Assembly: GCA_015680685.1 (NCBI GenBank) | Contig: MNCI01016577.1 | Coordinates: forward strand, 108,300-172,299 | Direction: 5' to 3' | DNA length: 64,000 nucleotides | Source: Gnetum montanum | Taxonomy: Eukaryota; Streptophyta; Gnetopsida; Gnetales; Gnetaceae | Shown here: positions 1 through 12,530 of the stretch, piece after piece | Numbering within the stretch: the first letter of the stretch is position 1 | Layout of the letters: each line of letters begins with the position of its first letter | The notes under the pieces: generated by a model | Told to the model about the DNA's origin: nothing | The model's database searches: none | Seen by the model: only the letters and a program-made list of their open reading frames with translations | Position numbers and translations under genes: made by a program

Positions 1-2320
1 AGAGTACCTAGAATATCATGAGGCATATTCATGTGGAATGTGCCTTCAGGAGTCAAGTTCTAAAAAATAGAATCCATGACATCCAATTCTTCCTTGCATG
101 CTCTATCTTCCTCCTTCTTATGTCTTCATTCCTCCTCTTCCTTGTGTCTTTGATCTACTTTTGTAGTAGTCTAGGCCACCAATCCTTATTATCTTCTTAT
201 AACCATGTTAAAGCAAAAGACATAGAGCAAGTTAGTAAGAATTTCTATTAACAATGAGATACATAGAAATATTAAAGCATAAAATGCTATATGAACATTA
301 GAATAGAGATGAATAAAATTATAACAAAAATAGCCTTTTTATGAGAATGTTGGCATTAAATTATCAAAACTAAAACTCTAAAACTAAAAATTAAAATGGA
401 TACATCAATAGCCAAAATTAATACCATAGAAAAAAATTATTTTGACACTTTGTAACTTCTTGAAATAAACACATAACACATGAAGCCTCAAAATTAGCAT
501 TATAACAAACACTAGCCATGAAACCAAAATTTTAACAAATTTTTTAAGCCAAATCAATAGCTTTGGACCTTTAGAGGTGGATTCTCTATACAACTATGTT
601 TAACAAGCCATATTAAGCTTAAATGTTGGAAATTTTGGCAAAGTAGAAGCAAACCTTTGCTAGTTTTGAAGCTTAGACACTTTCAAACATCCCCACTAAA
701 AAGCCCAAAATCTTTCACACACTGTGGTATCAAATACAAATGAAATCATACATTGACCATAGGCCTAGGGAAAATTCAAAATAATCAATAGAACAATCCT
801 ATTACCCAACACTACCAACCATAGCTAGAGAACCAAAATTTTACATCTGAAAAGTTGAAATCAACGATTGCAACTTTACAAGGTTGGAAAAAATACAAGA
901 AAATTTTTTAAAAATTGTTTAAGGTTTCTAGTATAGAGAACAAGTGTTAGATAGACCAAATTCTCCTCCAACACTACACTAAATTTAGAAAAATTAAAAT
1001 TTTAACTTGGAATTACATAAAAATTTTTCTAGAAAAACCCAATTCATAGTGAAATAGCTATAGTAAAACCTTTGGAAAAAATACAAAAAAAATTCAAAAA
1101 AGTTCAAATTTTGTTTGGGCCCCTTTACATTACATTGGTAACCTCAAGGAATCTTGGATGCTATTCACAAGTGGCTAAAAATTGCAAAAGCTATCAATAT
1201 TTTATAGGAGAAATTGCTAAATAGGCAAAAAATGCTGGACATTAGGTTGGAGGAAAGCCCATAAAAATTCATAAAAACTTAAAAAATTATGATTCCACCT
1301 TTATTGTGACCATAAAACCTCATATGATAGTTCCATGAAACCCAAAACTAAGATTTACATTCCATAACCTTATAAAAAATAGCAAAGTTTGGCTAATTTT
1401 CATCAGAAGTAGGGAAAAAACACAAAGAACATGCTTAGAAAAAAAATTCAAATCTTTGTGGAAATGATCCTACCCAAAATTTTATTCTAAGCACAATCAC
1501 ACAATGTAAACCTTGAATTTGGCTTAGATATCTACCAAATCATTTAAACCTTGGTGAGCCCTATATGGCTTAGGGAAAAAAACCAAAAAATCTCAAACAC
1601 TAGGGATTAATTTCAAGAAATGGTTACACATTATGGAATCATGCCCCATAAGTTGTGGAGCTTGTAGTGTAATGTGTAAAGCCTAAACCATAATCTAGCT
1701 TTATTTGCACATTTCATTGTTAGCTTGGAATGGTCAGTAGAGCTTTAGATTTCTTCAAAACCCAAGACATTATCATAGGGACTCTTAGATGCTAGAAAGA
1801 AAGCTAAAATAGCCAAAAAAAAATCTTGTAACCACCTCATATGCTAAGTACATGAGCCCCAAATTTTGGCTAGTGTGTGGGATAGAGTGTGGGTTCCAAC
1901 AAACTTTTCAATGACCTTAAACAACCTCAATATTTGACAATCTTATACCAAAATCCTAAGCACTAATACTAATGGTTCCAAAGCTTCAAAACCAAGTTGG
2001 AAAGAATTGAAATTGGTCAATCTTTATTCCACACATTAGGCACATAGACTCCACATGTTGGATAGCATGTGGGGATTTTTGACAAGTTTCTACTACTCAA
2101 AATTTCTTAAAATTTAACTTGTGGAACCTCAGAGACTTAAGGTGGAGGATAAGCTAAGATTGGACCTTTTTGAATCTTTAAAATTATGTTTGAGCCTCAC
2201 ATGTTAAGCACATAGAGCCCACATGCTGGTAAAAATGTAGTAGAGTGTGTGGACTTTAAAGAAAATCTTAGCTCCTCATGATGTTAAGATGACTATTTAT
2301 GATACAAAATCCTAGGTTCT
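1..2320 (+). other. Non-coding left arm of the oldest element (E0)
   Basis: AT-rich sequence with no convincing gene. The first ~1.5 kb shows nothing I can name. From about 1,560 a diverged repeat appears: units of roughly 165-200 bp, each with a pair of inverted arms of the type CCACATG / CATGTGG (for example 2051-2072, and weaker copies near 1860 and 2210). The same unit resumes directly after E1 at 23967. The text at 1950-2080 aligns with 23970-24100, so this is one interrupted repeat field. It is inferred to be the protease-to-RT interval of E0, whose pol lies at 36127-39521. Confidence 0.55.
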
Positions 2321-3996
2321 TACAACATCACCAAATTTCATGTTGCAACCTTTATTTCCCAACTTGGGGTAAGGACTCATTGTAAATGTGAGATATGTAG
2401 TCCTTGAGCTACAATCTTGCATACTTCAACCTTTTGAGCCAAAAAAAAAATGCTTCTAAAGTTATTATTTCCTTGTTTTCCAAGTAGAAAAGGGTACTCC
2501 ATGTCCATAGTTGGGCTTGGGAAGGTTGAAAATGCCTTTGGAATGGCTAAAAATGGCATTTTCATGGGTTTTTGTAGGGGTATAGCTATAGCTATGCTAA
2601 AGCCATTTTCAATAGTAACAGTAACTACATTTTCAGTAGTCGCAGTAACTACACTTTTAGTAGTCACAGTAGCTAGCATAGTCACCACCAAGACTAAGCA
2701 AAAGTGCAACATTGGGATTTTTTGAATTTTCATTTTTCCAAAAATAGCCAGAATAGTTACTTAAAGTTAGCAATGGCTAGCATAGACAACATTCTTCACT
2801 AGGCATGACACTTTCCAATGGATTCCATCATTTCTACTATTTTCAAGTTTTTCTACATTGGCCATGACTTTTGCCATTTTCATCAACCTCAGTGTAGTCC
2901 ACCAATGTCAGTGTAGTAGGAATGGTGTCAATGTAGTCACAAATGTCCATTTACTATTTATGGTAAACAGATGGGTTTTTTGGCTATAGCCCATTTCATA
3001 ATTACCATAAATGATAACTACACTGATAGTAGATGATTATTGACCATTACCAATGTTGTGAAAGCACTACTAACATAGTCACAAAAGTCCATTTACTATT
3101 TATGGTAAATGGATGGGTTTTGTGAGTGTAGTCCATTTTCAACTTACCATAAATAGCAACTACAGTGATAGTAAATGATCAAATATGTTGGTAGTATATG
3201 ATCATTGCAACCTACAATCAACATCAATCTATAAGTAATTAATGACAGTTAAAGGTAGATCCAAAAATGGTAACCCTAAAATTATAAATACCCAATGTTA
3301 ACATCATTTTTAGATTTTGAACTTTAGGCATTTGAATTCTATACAACAATTCTAGGAATTTGACATTTTCAACCTTCACAGTAGTTCCAAACCTCCATCA
3401 TCCATCAAACCCATTTGCAACCCAACTATACTTTCAGTTGTAGAAACTAGCACTACGTTGGACATAGACAATTGCATGTAACTTCCATTACACTAAAAGT
3501 GTAAACCTAATCCCATTCCCATGTTGCAAATCTAGTGAAAACTAATGGAAAGTTATAGTAGGCCAAAATTGGGAAGCAATTGGATCATGGAGGCAACTCT
3601 CTCCAATGGACTTCAAGCTTCGACAAGCAACTTCTTGTGTCCTTGGCATGAACCTGTACTTTGTGAATCCAAGTCTTTTATATTCTTTATAAATTTGGCT
3701 ATTCATGTTGTGCAATTTTTGATTTTTATTTCTATTTTTGCACTTAGTTTCTATAACTGAAATTTCATTCACATTTTTGTTTTCAGTAGGCCATTTATAT
3801 CTATGTTTTCAATCACATTCATGATTCTAAAACCATTTCCATTTTATGTTCTGTAAGTCCCTAGGTTATTGGCAGGACCATCTAGGGTGCCTTGACTCCT
3901 ATTTTTTAGGGGCCCTTGGGATTCAAGGTTAAAATTGTTTTGGTGCTCAGATCTTTTAATTTCCCATTTTAGTAATTGAGATTTCTAGCTCCAACA
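2321..3996 (+). repeat. E1 5' LTR
   Basis: Pairs with 22238-23966. Shared landmarks include the segment around 2500-2590, the TATA-like TATAAATAC at about 3285, and the terminal CTCCAACA versus CTAACA. The start is set by alignment of TACAACATCACC with TGAAACACCACC of the right copy; TGAAACACC also opens the E3 LTR. Short open frames inside it on both strands are low-complexity valine/threonine runs made by GTAGT/ACTAC repeats and are not genes. Confidence 0.8.
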
Positions 3997-4002
3997 ATTT
4001 CT

Positions 4003-4018
4003 TGGTGCTATAAAGAGG
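4003..4018 (+). other. E1 primer-binding site (decayed)
   Basis: TGGTGCTATAAAGAGG sits six bases inside the LTR. It is a decayed match to TGGCGCTAGAAGGAGG of E3 (43273-43289), including a CG-to-TG change. The priming tRNA cannot be named from this window. Confidence 0.7.
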
Positions 4019-4130
4019 ACCTCCATCCACATTCTTGGCCATAAATCCATTTCAGTCATTTTTCCAATGCTAAGCCTTTGTGTTGTAGTAGTAGTAGAGT
4101 TGGATTTTGCTATAAATTTCCTATTTATTG

Positions 4131-4275
4131 CAACATCCATTCCATTGGGGTTTGCTAAAACTTTCTTGTCTACTGCAACACCCATTCCTTTAGGTTTTGC
4201 TACAAATTTTCCACCTACTACAACATCCATTTTGTTGGGATTTGCTACAAGTTTCTCATCTATTGCAACATCATT
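4131..4275 (+). repeat. 45-bp tandem repeat in E1 leader
   Basis: Units begin with CAACATCCAT-like sequence at 4131, 4176, 4221 and 4266, an exact 45-bp step. The period is a multiple of three, so both strands stay open here (4067-4408 plus, 3985-4404 minus). These frames look like a by-product of the repeat rather than genes. Downstream, 4275-4400 carries shorter ATTCCATT / AATGGAAT-like repeats. Confidence 0.75.
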
Positions 4276-4623
4276 TCTATTCAATGTCTTTCCATTCAAC
4301 ATCATTCCATCCGATGTCAATCTGTTGGATGTCATTCCATTCAACTCCATTCCATTGAATACCATTTTTTCCAATACCATTCCTATTGTAACACCCATTT
4401 TCATCTAGTAGGTAAACTACTTTTTCCTTTTATTATTTTCATGACTTAACAAATATTTTCTGCTTTGTTTCTATTTTTGTTCTACTATGTTAGTAGATTA
4501 TCCTACTTATTACATTTTTGCTAAAATTAGTAAAATAGCCAAAACTACATTTTCAACATGTCATTCAGCTAGTTAACTATGTTGCCCTAAAAATTTACTG
4601 ACAATGCTTTTGGCCAAGAGGCT

Positions 4624-6425
4624 ATGAGGGTATACGAACCCAAAGACCTTGTAGTCGTTGAATGTAGAAAATCCCTTAGGCTAAGGGATCAAAGCCAGGA
4701 TTTTGCAACCATAAATGAAGAGCAATATAATTTTTTTTTTTCAAAAATTCAAGCAGGATTGCTCATTCCATGTGAGGAAGTTGAAGCCAAATGTGAGTAT
4801 GAGCTTATCCACTACGATGGGAAGGAGTATATCCCTTTCCCATATGACAATACCTTTTAATGACACCCACACTCATATTATATCTTATTTTATTGAGATG
4901 GATGAATAGAGTGAGAAGCTTAGTATGGTAGGCCATAACAAAGAAACTGATGATTTTGAGGTTGAGCTTAAACCTAACAAGTTCATTGGGGATCTAATCC
5001 AAAAAATAGCCCCTAGGTTACTATGCCTAATTCAACTCCTCTGGTTACTTCCATAGGTTAGGTGTCTCAACTATAATCTCCCATGTATCCCAAAATGTTT
5101 AGAACTACATGAATTATATTCACACACTAGTACAACATGTGCCACAGACATCCTTCCTTTTTTTCATCAATGCCATTTTCCACGCAGCCTTGGTCTATAC
5201 AACCATTACCTATGCTGCAACCAACCACCCATCCTTTCTCCATACCAGTGGATCCCACAAAGAGATCCTAAGCTACTAAAGGGATACATACACCATTTGT
5301 CCCCTTTATGTTGCAAGTACTAGCACAAACATCTTTCTCCTTGTTCACCCCACCTATGACCATCATAAACTAGCCTCTTCCTTTAATATTGCAACCCATC
5401 ACAAGACCATAGGCCTCTCAATTAACATTTCAGCCATTTTTTCAAACATTATAGCTGATGGAGATGCCTTGAGGCTTGGATCAAGCTTTCCAAATGATCC
5501 AATACCTTAACGAAGAGCTACAAAAACTTAAATCCAACACAACTCAAATATTCAAGGTTCTAGATTTCTATTAGGATGACCCTATAAGCCCTACAGTGCC
5601 TCAAGTAACCTTACCCATAGGCTTGACAATTTCAAACTTTATCAAATACAATGGTGAAGGGGATTCCAATGCATATCTAGTAACCTTACAGTCTAAGTGC
5701 CTCTTCTTGCAAGCTTGGCCTCATACAATACTAAGGATTTTTACCTTGTTCCTCAATGGTAAAGCTATAGATTGGTATTAAATGTTATCTAGGGGTTTCA
5801 TCTCTTCCCTTGAAAACTTAATAGACCAATTTGTTAACCACTTTAGATACAACTTGAACTTAGACATCACATTGGATGAACTGATGAAGGTGAAGTACAG
5901 GGCACTTGAACTGATCAAAAGGTTTATTCAAAGATGGAACTTAACACTTAATGATATTCTAGAGCCTATTGCTAAAACTCATCTATTGGCCATCCTTAAG
6001 GGGGTAGTAAATAACTTTATCAAGTCAAAGATTTGCTGCCTAGAGCCCTAGTCACTAAGCCAAGCCTTCTTGCGAACTAAGAACATCGAGGAGGTAGTTG
6101 AGGCAAGCAACGATTTGACCTTTGTGGCCTGCAAAAATCAACATGTGAGGAGAGATAATAATAAAACCAAGCAAGAACATACAACTATGGCTGTAATAGC
6201 AAAAGACTAAAAATAAGGGGAGAGGTTAGGATCATGATCATGCAACACATATTTCAACTCATTACAACCATCCACTTCCTACACCCCAAACGAACCAAGA
6301 CCAAACTTTGGATGGAGGGATAGGTCTAAGTACGTAAGGTTTCCTTTAAAGCCCTTTGAGCTCTTAGAAGAGTTTCTTGGTAACAACCATTTGAAGAGGC
6401 TACCACGTACGAGACTCTATTTTGA
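4624..6425 (+). pseudogene. E1 gag remnant
   Basis: The conceptual product aligns along its length with E3 gag. At 4624-4860 it resembles the E3 N-terminal block (SLRLRDQSQ versus SLRLQGKEP, then a KIQA block). At 5590-5781 it shows IKYNGEGDSNAYLVT and NGKAIDWY, matching E3 TKYNGEGDPNTHLAT and TGKALDWY. At 5782-6051 it matches the block around RFIQRWN and FIKSK. At 6330-6420 KPFELLEEFL parallels KHFELLKQLL. Several in-frame stops and small gaps break it. Homology ends near 6425, where the foreign insert begins, so the C-terminal knuckle is absent. It is non-functional. Confidence 0.85.
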
Positions 6426-6479
6426 CTAGATAATAGATGTCAATGATTGCATTCAAACAGAACCTTTAAAAGACTTGAC

Positions 6480-7372
6480 AATTTCTGATTGAAAAACCAC
6501 GAGAATTCACTTTAAAGATAAAAAGAAGCTATTCTGGTCCCATCAAAATACCAAAGATTTTCTGAACCCTCTCGAATACTGAATTGTTCAACGACGTGAC
6601 TACAAATAGAGGCTCTCTTACAACAATTCCAATAGCAGTTCCCACACGTTGCACAATAACAAAATTTACTACTAAAATGCTCTCAAGGCTTTTAAACACA
6701 AGCGCTTCTATGGCAGAATTTTAATAGAAATTTTTATTGGGCATCAAGAACAATAAGAGCAATCTAAAAATCCCAAAATTACTTGCCAAGGATGATACTA
6801 TCTAAACCACTAGCTAAATAATTTAAACAAAACAAAAAATGAAATGCATAACTCACAGGACCATGACAAAGAGGCTGAAATCTTTTCTTTAGTAAGCCAT
6901 CTTACAAGAAATCTTCTTTACAAATCTTCCAAGACTCCAAGTGTGATGTGAGAAGTCCCTTGTGATTCCAATGTTCTTGATGATATGTTCCAATGTCCTC
7001 CCTCCTTGACCCCTGAAGCCTTTTTATAGGGTTCAAAGGTAGGTAGGGAAGTTACATATTCAAAAATATCTCACCTAACTTCTCTCCCAAGTAACTTGGC
7101 CAACCAGTTAGGAGATTACTTGCCCAACAAGTTAGGAGGTTACTTGCCCAACAAGTTAGGTAAGTTACAACAATTTTGGGTGGTTTCAACCACCAAAGAG
7201 ATAAAAAAGATGTGGTTGACAAGTGTCCCATTTGTTAAATAAACATCTCATGCATATATTTTAAAATTTTTTAATTATATTCTCTTTTTTTAAAAAAAAA
7301 ACAAAATAGCTGAATTGATAAATTAGCAAACCATTTTACAATCTTCCATATCTTCTTCTTGATCTCCACTAC
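6480..7372 (-). repeat. LTR-like segment (minus strand)
   Basis: On the minus strand it starts TGTAGTGGAG directly after a purine-rich run, contains the TATA-box-like CTATAAAAAGG (7020-7031), and carries three copies of a CCTAACTTGTTGG-like word at 7075-7165. A similar word ends the window near 63990. The left boundary is uncertain and no partner LTR is visible. Confidence 0.35.
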
Positions 7373-7389
7373 ACACCCCCCATTGAGTA

Positions 7390-9050
7390 GGATCATTGTG
7401 TGGCATAAATATAGTTGTATTTTTTCTTCCACCTATTACTCCATCAACCTTTGTAATTTCAAAACGTGGAACCAGTACCCTTTTCTACTGTCACCGCGAC
7501 CGTAACCACCATCATCATAACTATCGTAACTGCCTCCAACGCCTACGGTCTGGGTTATTGCTACTGCTGTTGCTTGGTACCCACATACTGCTATGCCACC
7601 ATGCTACTCTGGATTCGTGGCCATACTCGCATTCATCATTTGTTCTTCTGTAACAGATAACGGGTTTTTAGGCAGCACATTTCTTCCAGCATCGTTATGA
7701 ACTCAAACAGCCCCACTCCGTCGCCGCGGGTCACTCTCGCGTGCAATTGGCAGAAGAAGAATGTGTATGCTTTGAAGATTTATGCACTCACTGCAGTTTA
7801 AACTCTTCTGCAACTTCTACCGTTGTGGCTCAGATCGCTGCCAGCGGCAGGGCTTTCACCATAAGTGCCTCTACCTTGTCCATGTTGCACCGCACAAAGG
7901 AGAAGAAATATCACAAGCACGTGCATGGTTTTTCAGATCAAACTTGACCTTGCCACAAGGGCACATCAGGTTGCCACGTTGCTGCAAGGAAGAAACCATC
8001 TGCACACCACATCACATCGAAACTGTCTCTGCACATATCTACCGTTGCTGTGATCTGAGATTGAGATAGCCCCATGTGCTAGTAATTCAGGGTTGCTTCC
8101 ATCAGATGTTGTCCCATTTGTGAGAAAACCTGCGAATTTGAATTTGGAGCAGAATTGGGATTGGAGTTTGGATTAGGGATGGATGCATGAGATGAAATGA
8201 CAACTGCACTTGCACCTGCACCTATATTTGTTATACTAATGTTGTTGATTGTGGTGTAGGGGAAGGAAAAATGCTGACAGAAGCTTTCACAAAATGCATA
8301 GGAGCTAATTTCATTAATGTTTTGCATGTGTACATTGTCACAGAGTGGCAGTTTCAATTCCAAATGCTTCCTTCCTCATCTAGAGAATATGCATTTACGG
8401 CAGCACCATCTCCAACTGCCAAGGGCAATTTTTTTATTCTTGCTTGCATACAAGTTTTGTAATTAAAGCCTTTTGCTTTGAAGAAACATGATAACAAATG
8501 AAAAATTTACACTGAAGAGCAAACCATAGAAACTGTAGCTTCACATCGTTATCTGAAAGAACTAGATCAAGAGAGCTGCCATCAATAATACTTGCATGAA
8601 CTTTCTATAATGCAGCATCTTCCAATTCTAATTTCCAACATTTAATCTTCTCAGATATTTCTCTCAAGCTATCTTGCTTTGAAGATTCCCTATTCATTAT
8701 TTGATCTACAACAATTGTATTGTCATCTTTCAACTGTAGAATGTGTTGTTCCATGCCTTCCTAATGCACCAACTCCCATGCTATTTAGTTTCTTCTACAA
8801 GTTGCCTTACATTCATTACCCTCCCATACCTTATGGAGGTCAACTAAAACCACTTCTTGACTTGTACATCAATACATGTTTGTAGATCCAGTGAATGCTT
8901 CTTTGGCACTGAAATAGTCAACACCTCTGAAGAGTCTTCATCCAATAAAATATTGGCAATGTTTAAATTAGGGTGAACGTTAGTTATATGATTAGCTTCA
9001 CAACCTAACAAAGCCTGCTCCATTAAATGGCCAAAATGTGCCAACACTAA
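7390..9050 (-). pseudogene. Unidentified host-gene-like fragments
   Basis: I do not recognise the gene. On the minus strand, about 8750-8540 reads as a helix-forming coiled-coil stretch (NRESSKQDSLREISEKIK and neighbours) with one stop. About 9060-8870 gives NIANILLDEDSSEVL and ISVPKKHSLDLQT. Near 7990-7900 there is a short cysteine-bearing stretch (MCPCGKVKFDLKNH) in one frame. About 7560-7480 is glycine/tyrosine/aspartate-rich (GGSYDSYDDGGYGRG), like the tail of an RNA-binding protein. The stretches are in different frames with non-coding sequence between them. This would fit several exons of one or more genes carried with their introns, but the exon structure is not established. Confidence 0.35.
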
Positions 9051-9420
9051 TGTGATATCATTTTTCGTTGTTGACAAGATAGCTTTAACCAAGAACACCT
9101 AATAAATAACTACCTCAATGCTCAAGTTATTTAATGACTCACAAGTAGCAATGTGAGGTTCATATCCTTAGATTTCATGGTCGGTGAGCAATTTTCTACA
9201 TCCACTAACTTCCTAGTGATTGAGGAGATACATGGTTTCAACTTAATCTTAGGAAGACCATGGTTAGCAAAGCTCTACATAGTCTCGTTTCCTATACATC
9301 AAGAGATTCACTTGTCCTATGAGGGAGGAGAAATTATCATTCATGAAGACAAAATGTCGGTACCTTCAGTTAACTATGTCAACATTGATCGAGGTTCAGA
9401 GGTGGAGTTTTAATAGGAAA
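9050..9420 (+). pseudogene. E1 protease remnant
   Basis: The conceptual product matches the E3 aspartic protease. A decayed ATNV-like active-site neighbourhood near 9045-9060 is followed by VDK, then FNLILGRPWLAKL (9237-9275) matching FNLILGRSWLAQL, PIHQEIHLSYEGGEIIIH and a terminal RGSEVEF matching RGSEIET. The catalytic Asp-Gly is not preserved. At least three stops separate the active-site block from the later block. In E3 the equivalent is the C-terminal end of gag-protease. Confidence 0.82.
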
Positions 9421-9719
9421 ATCCCAACACTCAAAGTCAGGTCAATAATAATGAGAACAACAATGATGCAAACAATGCTAACTCTACAACACAAAGTGAC
9501 TGATGAAAATGCATACAACTTGCTATAGATAACATGAAAGGTGGTGAATATAAAGTTGTATCAAAAAGATTCCTTGACCTCTCAAAGGTCAAACAATAAA
9601 TTCATAGTAAATACCTTATCCCTTATTTTGTTAATAGTCAATTGTTTACTTTTGTAACATTGTATCATGCTTCATGCTTTATTTTAGCCTTATATGCTCT
9701 TTTGAGAGCATCCCATACT

Positions 9720-9895
9720 TACTAGGCAAGTATAGATCATGGCCTACTAAGGCCTAAAATTAGTAACCGTATCACTTTCTATGGTCTTAAACTAGCAATA
9801 AGGCTCACTATGGCCTAACACTAGCAATACGGCCTACCAAGGCCTAAAATTGGCAACATATGACCTACTAGGGCTGAAAACTAGCGAGCATAATT
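9720..9895 (+). repeat. Post-protease short-repeat block of E1
   Basis: Four or five imperfect units of GGCCTACTAAGGCCTAAAA followed by CTAGCAA-like sequence, spaced about 35-45 bp. The same word returns at 20300-20760 and 21150-21345 around the integrase remnant. In E3 a cognate block (GGCC…CCTTAAACTAG) also starts just after protease. Confidence 0.7.
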
Positions 9896-10149
9896 AACCC
9901 TTTTTTTTCCCTGTAGCCTTGTTTCATTAATCACTTATGTTCACATAAAAATATAAATCATAGAGGAGTATAGAATATAGTGAAAACAATTAAAAGTTTG
10001 TAGTCAAATATCCATAGCCATGGCCACAATTATATAGTATAATAAAAAATAAATGATACACAATTTTTAAATTTATGAATGTGGCATCCACCTCCGCCAA
10101 CACAAGATTCCTAATAGGAGCCATTTTCTTTGCCATGGTACTAAAAACA

Positions 10150-11217
10150 AGTCTTGAAATGTGGAAAATCGAGGACTACACTAGTAGTAGTACACCAATG
10201 GCTAGGACAATGTCCAGAAATTGTTGCTATTACGTTGAGTAGGGTAGTAGGCAAAAATAATAGTAGTAGAGCTCTAACTTAAACATAGAAATAAGGAAGA
10301 ATGGAAGTGGTAGTGACTTTACACAAGTTTTCCTACTTAAACCTAGGTGCCCAATCCAAAACCCTAGTTTCCTTTTGATAACTTTACTTCACTTGAGATC
10401 AAAAATGAAAACTAGGACTATGCTCAAGTTATGTAAGCCTTTTTCATAGAACTTGCTAATTTTGACTAGGCCCCACATTGGATGTTTCCAAGAATGGGAA
10501 AAAAAGTCATGACTACACTAGGAGTAGTCAACCTCCTAGTTAGAATACACTAAGGTTAACACTCCTAGAAGCCATAAAACTACTACCATTTCCATTCCAC
10601 TTTCATCCTATGCTTCCAAAAATGTTGAAACATGGTCGTGTACGTCAAATTTGCGCAAGAAATCATCAAGATACAAAGACTACATTGAAAGGGAATTAAG
10701 GACTACACTGGGCCAGCGTAGTCCCAACTACTACTAGCGTAGTCCAAAATGGAATGGACTTCCAATAGCTCATCCAACCTTCAAGTTGCCCCCAAATTAA
10801 CCATATAAGCTCAAAAAACCCTAGCTAGAGTTCCCATTAGCACTAAAACTTGGTCAAAGGCACCAAATTATAACTACAATTGAGCCTCATGACTAACTAT
10901 GCTCAGAGAAGTGAATGACTATGTTGGGCCAATGTAGTCCTAGCTAATGCCTAGTGTAGTCCAACATCACATCTTGCTTTCCTACAATTCCAAGCAAACC
11001 ATCCAGTTCATTCAATTTCTAGTCAATTCTTAATTGACATACTATTTGCCTGAGCACTAGTTTGAAAACTTAGCAAGCTTGAGACATTGTTGATTACAGT
11101 AGATGGTGCTACCTTTTCCCTCTTCCCCATGAATATGCTAGGGAAACCCATGGACTACACTGGGCTAGCATAGTCCCAGTGTTTTAGGGTTAGTAGGCAC
11201 CATTCAAACCCTTACCC
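10150..11217 (+). repeat. E1 palindrome field, part 1
   Basis: Non-coding. Diverged units about 190-230 bp apart, each with an inverted repeat of arms GGACTACACT and AGTGTAGTCC (or CG/TG/CA variants) around a five-base spacer. A near-perfect copy lies at 10700-10724; others start near 10510, 10917 and 11152. The field is cut at 11217 by E6 and continues at 17097. Confidence 0.75.
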
Positions 11218-12512
11218 TAAGGGTCATTGAACTTAGAAGAGGAGGGATGAATAAGTTCTCCAAATTAAAAATTCTCTAACACAAATAACATAACCAACTT
11301 GGGTAGTCCACACTTGGAGGGTAGATAGCTTCCATAACTCTAGATTTTGTTCCTTCAAAAAATGTGGTTTAGTGGAAACCACAACCTTTAGAAATTTTGA
11401 GCTCTACTAAGGAGAGTTTCATCACTGTGATAACTCTCAATCTTGTAAGGTCCAAACAAGCTCAAATTTGGTTTAGAGGGAACCACATTCTATAAAATCT
11501 CTAAGTGTTTCTTTGGAGTGTTATAATGCTACACTAACCACTCAAACCCATAAGGTCCTAAAAAGCTTAGAATGCAATTTCAAGGGTCCAACTACCTTTA
11601 CAACTTGAGCTCCACTTTGGAGTGTGGTGGCACTACACCAACATTCAATCCCACAAGATCCTAACAAGCGCAAGAAGGACATCTACCCTATAGGGAAACA
11701 TGAGAGAATATAAATTATAAGGAGAGGATGCAACTGATTTCACTGATCCTTGTACTTTGAAGCACAACACACTTTGGCCACTTACAATAATACAAAACAT
11801 AATACAATGAAGAACAACAATGATTACAATGATTGCAATTGATACTATAAATTTCTTGGTTTTTTTCCAATGAGAATGAATTCTTCTTATGATTACTATG
11901 TTTCCAAATTTACCTTGGAACCTATGCAACAACTAGCTAATAGTCATGGAAGATGTCTTTTTCATGTTTGAGAGATCTTTTTGCATTTGGCCTCCATTCT
12001 AGGAAGATGTCTTCATTTATTGAAAGACATATTTTTGTAAATGGCATCAATTTTGGGAAGACATCTTTTTTTATGGAAAGACATCTTTGTCTAATGAAGG
12101 ATGTATGCTATTTTGTAGAGATGTCTTTGCCTATGCTACCTTCTAGAAAAATGTCTTTTGGTATGGGAAAGACGTCTCTTTTGCAAGGGTCAAAAATTAA
12201 AATGATCATTTTGATGTTGGGAGCCTTTGAATGTCTCTAAACAAGTCCCCATAGATCTTATGACCTTCTAGATGCATCAAAATGAGTTAAAAACACTCCA
12301 AAACATGCGAAAACATCTAGGACTCATCCTCAACAAAAATATACATTTTTTTCTTGAATTCTTCATATTCGTCCAAGGTCCCTTAAGTCCTTGTGATCCC
12401 AAATTTTCTTGAGTCCTGGAGTCATTTGCTCTTGCTCCTATAAACACAATAACCATACAAACATCCTTGAACTCTATTTTCCTTAATGTTTTGACACACC
12501 AAAAGGTCAACA
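11218..12512 (-). repeat. E6 3' LTR
   Basis: Aligned throughout with 15733-17096. On the minus strand it begins TGTTGACCTTTTGG. Both copies contain a 200-bp stretch (here about 11945-12180) where AAGATGTCTT and its reverse complement AAGACATCTT alternate several times, giving many small inverted repeats. Confidence 0.85.
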
Positions 12513-12530
12513 ATCTCTCTCTTTTTGGAA
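12513..12530 (-). other. E6 polypurine tract
   Basis: On the minus strand CCAAAAAGAGAGAGAT abuts the 3' LTR start TGTTGACC, the expected plus-strand primer site. Confidence 0.7.

Larger units (their letters stand above)
6440..9050 (-). mobile_element. Foreign segment inside E1 gag-protease, with gene-like exons
   Basis: E1 gag homology stops near 6425 and protease homology resumes near 9050, so about 2.6 kb was inserted, or replaced the gag 3' end. Read on the minus strand, the left part behaves like an LTR. A purine run, CAATGGGGGG, precedes TGTAGTGGAG at about 7372, and a TATA box (CTATAAAAAGG, 7020-7031) follows. The part from about 7380 to 9050 is richer in GC and contains coding-like stretches on the minus strand. 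It reads as an LTR element that took up host gene sequence, or as two separate insertions. No second LTR and no clear target duplication were found. Confidence 0.45.

Noticed and set aside
2377-2733. Val/Thr-rich frame within the E1 LTR
   Set aside because: Made by GTAGT/ACTAC repeats in a duplicated LTR; the other LTR copy has a shifted version.
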